From contig JALRCL010000348.1 in NCBI GenBank assembly GCA_023268575.1, positions 1 through 10,535 of the forward strand: a stretch of DNA of 10,535 bases, given 5' to 3'. The notes beneath the pieces were generated by a model that saw nothing but the letters and a program-made list of their open reading frames with translations, searched no databases and was not told the origin of the DNA. The position numbers were made by a program, and so were the translations under genes. The stretch is from Patulibacter sp. (GTDB lineage Bacteria > Actinomycetota > Thermoleophilia > Solirubrobacterales > Solirubrobacteraceae). Below, in pieces: positions 7,151 through 10,535 of this stretch (position 1 is its first letter; every line of letters begins with the position of its first letter).

Positions 7151-7766
7151 CTACCTGTTGCCGTGAACCTCGAGTGCCGTGGCGAGTGTTCCGTCAGCGT
7201 GCTGGAGCTCAAGGCTGCCGAACGAGTTCGGATCGTTGAGCGGGATCTCGTAGACGTTGGACGTCACGCGAGCCCTGCCGATCTCCTTCCCCGCGTCGTC
7301 CTTCGCCACGACTGCAGCAACGTCGTCGCTCACGAGGCCCGCGATACGCAGCGGCGCCGCCGATGCCCCCTTCCCTACCGTGCTGTCGGCGTTGAGCGGA
7401 GCCAGCTCCCGGTCCACCGCGAGGATCCGCCCGGCCTTGAGCTGCGCCGAGGTTCCACAGACGAGTCCGCCGTCCCCAGGCGACAGGCAAGCGCCGCGGT
7501 CGGCGGGCACGATGTACCACGGCTCGCTGGTGCGGGCAGCGGTGGGCGTCGGGATCGCCTTGGCCTGATCGGCGTGGACGCCGAACTCGGTGAACTCGGT
7601 CCCCTGCGCGATCCAGGCGACCGACGCGGTCGCCGTGGCCGCGGGCGCGCTCGTCTCCGCGGCGACCGATCCCCCGTTTGCCGCCGCCGACCGCCACGGC
7701 GGTCGAGGCCCCCAAAGCGACGAGCGTCGTGGCGGTCGCCGCGGCCAGCTTGCTCTTCCGGTTCAT
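7151..7766 (-). pseudogene. Small secreted protein with one frameshift; resembles the ectodomain of the nearby membrane protein
   Basis: From the ATG at 7766 (ribosome binding AGGAG, plus-strand CTCCT 7774-7778) the frame gives a signal peptide, MNRKSKLAAATATTLVALGA then STAVAVGGGK. After about residue 31 good coding sense moves to another frame (SVAAETSAPAATATASVAWI, then YIVPADRGACLSPGDGGLVC) and runs to a TAG at 7151. The 616-nt span is one base more than a multiple of three. Removing one base of the C5 run at 7671-7675 (G5 on the coding strand) would restore a 204-residue protein. The mature part has two cysteines bracketing a Gly-rich turn and ends in a beta-rich segment (GLVSDDVAAVVAKD ... 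ADGT) resembling the end of the membrane protein coded at 8415-9203. An upstream ATG at 7784 is possible. Function unknown; it could be a true pseudogene, a sequencing error or a slippage-switched gene. Confidence 0.7.
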
Positions 7767-7786
7767 GTACCTGCTCCTCGTCATGG

Positions 7787-8140
7787 TCACCAGTCCCACC
7801 GCCCGCGCAGGTAGCTCACGCTGATGTCCGCTCCTGCCCACGCGTATCGGAGCGTCCCGTTGTACGGATGGCCGCGCACCGAGCCGGTGCAGTACGCGGT
7901 CCCCGCCGGAGAGCCGTCGAGATTGTGCGCCCCCGTGCAAGCGAGGTCGCCGCCGAGCCAGCGAACCGAGGTCTCGGTGATGCTGTGCTTGGCCGGGTAG
8001 GTGGTGGCCCCCGCCGCGTCGAGCCAGTTGTCAGGCCACCAGACCGCGGTGGCCGCTGAGGCACTGCCGGTCGACACCAGCAACACGCCAGAAGCGGCAG
8101 TGGCGACGGCCAGCGCGCGCAGCCTACGTGTGATTCCCAT
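7787..8140 (-). CDS. Small secreted protein of unknown function, two cysteines
   Basis: 117 residues. The ATG at 8140 is chosen over the one at 8164 because a strong AGGAAGG lies just upstream of it and a clean signal peptide follows: MGITRRLRALAVATAASGVL, then LVSTGSASA with cleavage after residue 29. The mature ~88 residues are rich in Trp, Tyr, Gly and Thr, begin ATAVWWPDNW and contain a single Cys pair (68 and 84) enclosing ACTGAHNLDGSPAGTAYC, then HPYNG, and end in RGRWDW. One disulfide and many aromatic residues suggest a compact exported protein acting outside the cell. I do not recognise the family; size and layout allow a bacteriocin-like or envelope-binding protein, but no specific motif supports either. 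The gap to the frameshifted gene downstream is 20 bases, so the two are probably co-transcribed, ending at the hairpin 7100-7140. Confidence 0.75.
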   Translation of the reverse strand: MGITRRLRALAVATAASGVLLVSTGSASAATAVWWPDNWLDAAGATTYPAKHSITETSVRWLGGDLACTGAHNLDGSPAGTAYCTGSVRGHPYNGTLRYAWAGADISVSYLRGRWDW

Positions 8141-8144
8141 GTAT

Positions 8145-8153
8145 TCCCTTCCT
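8145..8153 (-). promoter_or_regulatory. Ribosome binding site AGGAAGGGA that fixes the start at 8140
   Basis: On the - strand AGGAAGGGA precedes the ATG at 8140 by a few bases. The longer reading from 8164 would place this site inside the coding sequence, so the shorter start is preferred. Confidence 0.75.
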
Positions 8154-8219
8154 GGTAGATCCACGGCGAAACGCTTCCGCCGGATGGCGGAGATACTAGG
8201 CGGGAAAGTGGGGTGCGCG

Positions 8220-8233
8220 GCGAAAGGTTTCGC
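8220..8233. promoter_or_regulatory. Perfect 14-bp palindrome upstream of the secreted-protein genes, candidate operator
   Basis: GCGAAAGGTTTCGC is a perfect inverted repeat with a 2-bp centre, 80 bases upstream of the start at 8140. A weak -10-like TAGTAT (- strand, 8198-8193) lies between it and the gene, with no clear -35. A half-site-like GGCGAAAC recurs at 8165-8172. Position and symmetry suit a binding site for a dimeric regulator; no regulator is identified. Confidence 0.3.
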
Positions 8234-8256
8234 TAGGTTCTAGAGGGCGATGATGG

Positions 8257-8291
8257 GCCTAAGATCACCGCATTAGCAGGCGATCTTGGGC
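8257..8291 (+). other. Stem-loop in the low-GC spacer
   Basis: GCCTAAGATC (8257-8266) and GATCTTGGGC (8282-8291) form a 10-bp stem with a single G-U pair if read as + strand RNA, with a 15-nt loop. On the - strand the same pair is an A-C mismatch. It lies in the AT-richer spacer between the two - strand gene pairs. It may be part of a terminator or regulatory region; function is not known. Confidence 0.3.
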
Positions 8292-8329
8292 GCGTGTAAG
8301 CGGCGCGAATGCAGTTGCAGCCGCGCGTT

Positions 8330-8358
8330 CACCAACAACACACGGGGTGTTTTTGGTG
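8330..8358 (-). terminator. 12-bp hairpin downstream of the sigma/anti-sigma pair
   Basis: CACCAACAACAC (8330-8341) and GTGTTTTTGGTG (8347-8358) pair over 12 positions with one mismatch and a 5-nt loop. On the - strand it begins 56 bases after the stop codon (TAA at 8417-8415) of the membrane protein gene. It is a plausible transcription end for the sigma/anti-sigma operon. No T-run follows on the - strand. Confidence 0.45.
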
Positions 8359-8414
8359 GGGCAATCTATGTGATATGCGGGTATTTCGAGGTCTTCTTGG
8401 GTGCTTCTCGCGGG

Positions 8415-9203
8415 TTAGTTCGGGCCGATCTCGGCGCGATGGTTCGTGCCGTCCTCTGTGGTCCAGGTGATCTCGGTGAAGGGCGAGGACGCGCGCCGGA
8501 TCGCGAGGTTCTGCTCGGCGACCAGCGTGGCGGTCGTGCCGTCGGTGGATCGCGCGTGGACGTCGTGGATCTCGTCGGGGACGAGCGCGACGATCCAGCT
8601 TCCGTGCGAATCGCTGCCGGCGATTGCGGGCAGCGCTCCGTCGTCGACCTTGTCGATCGTCACGCAGCCGACCTGTCGGGGACCCTGCAGCAGGTCCTCG
8701 GCGCGGGGGACGTCGTCGAGGGACGGCATCGACCGCTCGCCTTCCTGACGGCCGCCGCGCGCGTCGACGCTGGCGGTCGTCGTCTGCTGGCCCGGTGCGG
8801 AGAAGCAGAGCCGGGACCCGGTGAGCGCAACCTCGATGTCGAGGCCGTCTCGGGTCACGGTGCCCGAGCGGACCATCGAGGTCCCGCCGGCCTGCTGCTC
8901 GAGCTGGCCGACGAGTCCACGGAGCGCGGGCGCAGACGTGTCCTTCTCCGAGGTGGCCCCGGTCAGGCCGCCGAAGCCGAGCGTCCCGGTTGCCGCGGCG
9001 ACCGCCGTCCCGGTGGCCAGGATGCCGACCGCTGCGAGGCCCGTCGGACGCCCGATCCGTCGCGGCCACCGCGACCGCGCGGGGACGTGGTCCCGGCGGG
9101 CGGCAGCGTCGCGCACTGCCGCGCGAGCACGCTGGGGCGGTGCCGCGTCGCGCAGGGCGCGCAGGCGCTCGTGCAGCTCGGGGTCGTGGTCGGGGGAGGT
9201 CAT
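8415..9203 (-). CDS. Single-pass membrane protein coupled to the ECF sigma factor, probable anti-sigma factor
   Basis: 262 residues from the ATG at 9203, which overlaps the sigma factor stop as ATGA. The longer open frame to 9839 is a shadow of the sigma gene. Residues 1-53 are charged and probably cytoplasmic (LHERLRALRDAAPPQRARAA). Residues ~54-76 form one hydrophobic helix (GLAAVGILATGTAVAAATGT). The rest, with two cysteines (133 and 180), should lie outside the membrane. There is no HxxxCxxC zinc anti-sigma motif, so this is not a ZAS-type protein; the role is inferred from the start/stop overlap, the topology and the short Arg-rich N-terminus. The last ~60 residues (VALVPDEIHDVHARSTDGT ... 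TEDGTNHRAEI) resemble the C-terminal part of the secreted protein at 7151-7766. A likely job is to hold the sigma factor at the membrane until an outside signal is sensed. Confidence 0.8.
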   Translation of the reverse strand: MTSPDHDPELHERLRALRDAAPPQRARAAVRDAAARRDHVPARSRWPRRIGRPTGLAAVGILATGTAVAAATGTLGFGGLTGATSEKDTSAPALRGLVGQLEQQAGGTSMVRSGTVTRDGLDIEVALTGSRLCFSAPGQQTTTASVDARGGRQEGERSMPSLDDVPRAEDLLQGPRQVGCVTIDKVDDGALPAIAGSDSHGSWIVALVPDEIHDVHARSTDGTTATLVAEQNLAIRRASSPFTEITWTTEDGTNHRAEIGPN

Positions 9204-9763
9204 CGGGGATCCTTCGGCGAGGGAGTGGCGATCTCGGCGCGCAGCGCCGCGGTCGCGCGGGAGAGCAGCGAGCGGGCGGTGCCGGTCCGGCACCCCAGGG
9301 CTCGGGCGATCTCGCGATCGGTCAGGTCGTGGACGTAGCGCAGCGTCATCGCGGCACGTTGTCGGTAGGGCAGCGGTGCGAGCAGCTCGATCACGGATCG
9401 AAGTCCGGGGTCGAGCTGCTCGGCGTGGGCATGCGCGGCGTCCTCGACGTAGCGCGTGTCCGCGGTCCGCTGACGCTCGCGCCGGCGGTACTGGTCGATT
9501 GCGGTCCGTACCGTCGTGCGATGCAGCCACGCGTCGAGCGCGCGCGGCTCGCGCAGGCTCGACGCGTGACGCAGCGCCTTGATCGCCACGTCCTGGGCGA
9601 TGTCGCCCGCGAGGTGCGGATCGCGGGTGATGCCCAAGGCGGTGCGGTACGCCACGGCGAGCGCGCGGTCGGCGAGCGCGTGCTGCGCCGCCGACTCGGC
9701 GTGGCCGGAGGTCCGTGTGGGGGGCACGTAGCGGGCTCTCGCTGTGGCAGCCGTTTCGGGCAT
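9200..9763 (-). CDS. ECF-type RNA polymerase sigma factor
   Basis: 187 residues from the ATG at 9763; a GTG at 9802 would add 13 residues, and neither start has a well-spaced ribosome binding site (GGAG lies about 14 bases before the ATG). Region 2 spans ~31-96, with the core-binding helix RDPHLAGDIAQDVAIKALRH and the -10 recognition helix AWLHRTTVRTAIDQYRRRER. Region 4 spans ~122-175, with LPYRQRAAMTLRYVHDLTDR then EIARALGCRTGTARSLLSRA, the helix-turn-helix that reads the -35 element. No region 1 or 3 is present, and length is typical for the ECF family. It directs RNA polymerase to a small set of promoters, usually including its own. Its stop codon overlaps the start of the membrane protein gene by 4 bases, the standard arrangement for a sigma factor and its anti-sigma partner. 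The target genes are unknown; the secreted proteins just downstream are obvious candidates. Confidence 0.93.
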   Translation of the reverse strand: MPETAATARARYVPPTRTSGHAESAAQHALADRALAVAYRTALGITRDPHLAGDIAQDVAIKALRHASSLREPRALDAWLHRTTVRTAIDQYRRRERQRTADTRYVEDAAHAHAEQLDPGLRSVIELLAPLPYRQRAAMTLRYVHDLTDREIARALGCRTGTARSLLSRATAALRAEIATPSPKDPR

Positions 9764-9816
9764 CTGCAGTAGAGACGCTCCGCGACCCCGAGACCGTTGC
9801 ACAACGACCGAGGAGC

Positions 9817-9855
9817 GGGTACATCGCGCGCGCTGACATCGCAGATGCTGTACCC
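9817..9855. promoter_or_regulatory. Inverted and direct repeats upstream of the sigma factor gene, candidate control region
   Basis: GGGTACA (9817-9823) and TGTACCC (9849-9855) are perfect 7-bp inverted arms, 54 to 92 bases upstream of the sigma factor ATG. Between and overlapping them, ACATCGC occurs twice in direct orientation (9821-9827 and 9836-9842), 15 bases apart. This is a plausible regulator site or hairpin in the leader. I cannot define a -35/-10 pair with confidence. Confidence 0.3.
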
Positions 9856-10261
9856 CCCGGCCAGCTTGGAGCCCACGAGGTCCGGCGCGCTACCTGGTTC
9901 GAATGTCAGCCGGTCGTCCAGGTAAGACGGCGGCTGCGGCGGGCGCAGCGCGCGGCGCAAGTCGGTCCGGACTGGCCATCGTTCTGGACGTGGCGGTCCC
10001 GCCCGCGCGGCACCCCGATCCGCAGCCCGCCGCCGCGAAGGCCCTCCTCGGCGGCGAGCTGCCTGGGCCGTGGGACGACCACCTAGCCCAGCGGCTAGGG
10101 CGACAGATGTTCGCCGAGCTCGCCGCTTCTTCGGACAACGCCTGGCCCGAGCATCCTCGTGGCCACCTAGCCCAGTCGCTGGTCTCCTTGACGCCTGCTG
10201 AGACGTTCGTCGTTTGCCAAGGGATCCCACGCTGGCCGACGTCGCCGCACGCGATCCAGGT
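9856..10261. other. Stretch without a supported gene between the sigma factor and the metX fragment
   Basis: About 400 bases with no recognisable gene. A + strand open frame (ATG at 9903 to a stop at 10284-10286, 127 codons) reads sensibly in its middle part (PPARHPDPQPAAAKALLGGE, then WDDHLAQRLGRQMFAELAAS) with mostly G/C third positions. It has no ribosome binding site, no known motif, and its end runs into the antisense of the metX fragment. It could be the leftover of a foreign gene. The - strand reading that continues the metX frame to 9890 does not look like MetX or any other protein I know. Confidence 0.45.
10079..10175 (+). repeat. 13-bp direct repeat CCACCTAGCCCAG, copies 84 bases apart
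   Basis: The identical 13-mer occurs at 10079-10091 and 10163-10175. The 84-base spacing is a multiple of three, so in the + strand open frame both copies code His-Leu-Ala-Gln. The copies are close to the point where the metX similarity stops. They may be a chance pair, the ends of a small duplication, or part of a foreign fragment. Confidence 0.5.
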
Positions 10262-10535
10262 CTCTGGCGCGCGCCCCGTGCCGTAGTAGTCACCGCCCTG
10301 GAAGTCGGGGTCGCGCATGATGGCCTCGCGCGCCACCGCGCTGAAGGCGATGTTCTGCGCCGAGAGGCGCGACGACGAGCAGATCACCAGCGCCGCGCTG
10401 ATCTCGTCGGGGTGGTCGATCACCCACTGCAGCACCTGCATGCCGCCGAGCGATCCGCCAATGGCGCCGGCCAGGTGCTCGATGCCCATGTGCGCGAGCA
10501 GCGCCCGGTGCACCTCCACCAGGTCGCGCACGGTG
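10262..10535 (-). pseudogene. metX: Homoserine O-acetyltransferase, fragment cut off at its 3' side (5' end outside window)
   Basis: The - strand frame is open to the window edge and reads TVRDLVEVHRALLAHMGIEH, then LAGAIGGSLGGMQVLQWVID, then SRLSAQNIAFSAVAREAIMR and DPDFQGGDYYGTGRAPE. This is the alpha/beta-hydrolase core of MetX, which acetylates homoserine with acetyl-CoA on the way to methionine; the nucleophile is the Ser of GGSLGGMQ. Similarity stops at about 10262, roughly 80 residues after the nucleophile. What should follow in the family (a lid region and the catalytic Asp and His) is missing. The frame runs on to 9890 through sequence that does not resemble MetX. As it stands it cannot make an active enzyme, so it is either a pseudogene made by insertion, deletion or rearrangement, or an assembly join. 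Identity of the fragment is secure. Homoserine O-succinyltransferases of the same fold (MetX-like) are a minor alternative. Confidence 0.85.

Noticed and set aside
7787..8140. Lactococcin 972-type bacteriocin
   Set aside because: Size and signal peptide would fit, but the characteristic Gly/Trp/His pattern of that family is not present.
8286..9338. 350-codon open frame on the + strand
   Set aside because: Antisense of the membrane protein and sigma genes, without ribosome binding site or motifs.
9204..9839. Fusion of the membrane protein with an N-terminal extension
   Set aside because: The extension is an off-frame reading of the ECF sigma gene; the ATGA overlap gives the true start.
9880..9900. 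GAACC on the - strand as an ECF -35 element for the sigma gene
   Set aside because: No CGTC-like -10 at the usual 16-17 base spacing, so the promoter cannot be supported.
9886..9906. GGTTCGAAT resembling a tRNA T-loop
   Set aside because: The flanking bases do not form the 5-bp T-stem and no acceptor or anticodon arms can be drawn.

Overview
The window is a very GC-rich, densely coded stretch with little Shine-Dalgarno use at some starts and several secreted proteins that end in basic, Cys-containing beta-rich domains. This style, together with an ECF sigma factor paired with a non-zinc membrane partner, suggests an actinomycete, most likely of the Thermoleophilia/Solirubrobacterales type. 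That placement is inferred from style and protein families, not from a marker gene.

Left part (1-2311, + strand): the 3' part of a secreted or surface protein of unknown function, then a secreted beta-propeller-like protein with a Pro-Asp-Asp-Gly-Lys repeat linker. The two share a similar C-terminal domain with a CxxxC motif. Overlapping hairpins follow the second gene.

Centre (2352-6535, + strand): a three-gene catabolic cassette made of a class III PLP aminotransferase, an alanine dehydrogenase (1-nt gap) and an aminobutyraldehyde-type aldehyde dehydrogenase. The simplest reading is oxidation of a diamine or other primary amine. The aminotransferase moves the amino group to pyruvate, alanine dehydrogenase regenerates pyruvate and releases ammonium, and the aldehyde dehydrogenase oxidises the aminoaldehyde to an amino acid.

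Right part (6536-10535, genes on the - strand): a disturbed, accessory-looking region. Downstream of the cassette is gene-poor DNA with what look like remnants of a MarR-type regulator and of the C-terminal end of a tyrosine recombinase. Next come two small secreted proteins in tandem on the - strand, followed by a strong hairpin; the second carries a clear +1 frameshift near a run of five C. Upstream of them is an ECF sigma factor overlapping (ATGA) a single-pass membrane protein that probably acts as its anti-sigma factor. The ectodomain of that membrane protein resembles the frameshifted secreted protein, so the group may be one signalling unit. At the right edge a homoserine O-acetyltransferase (metX) is cut off in mid-domain and joined to unrelated sequence.
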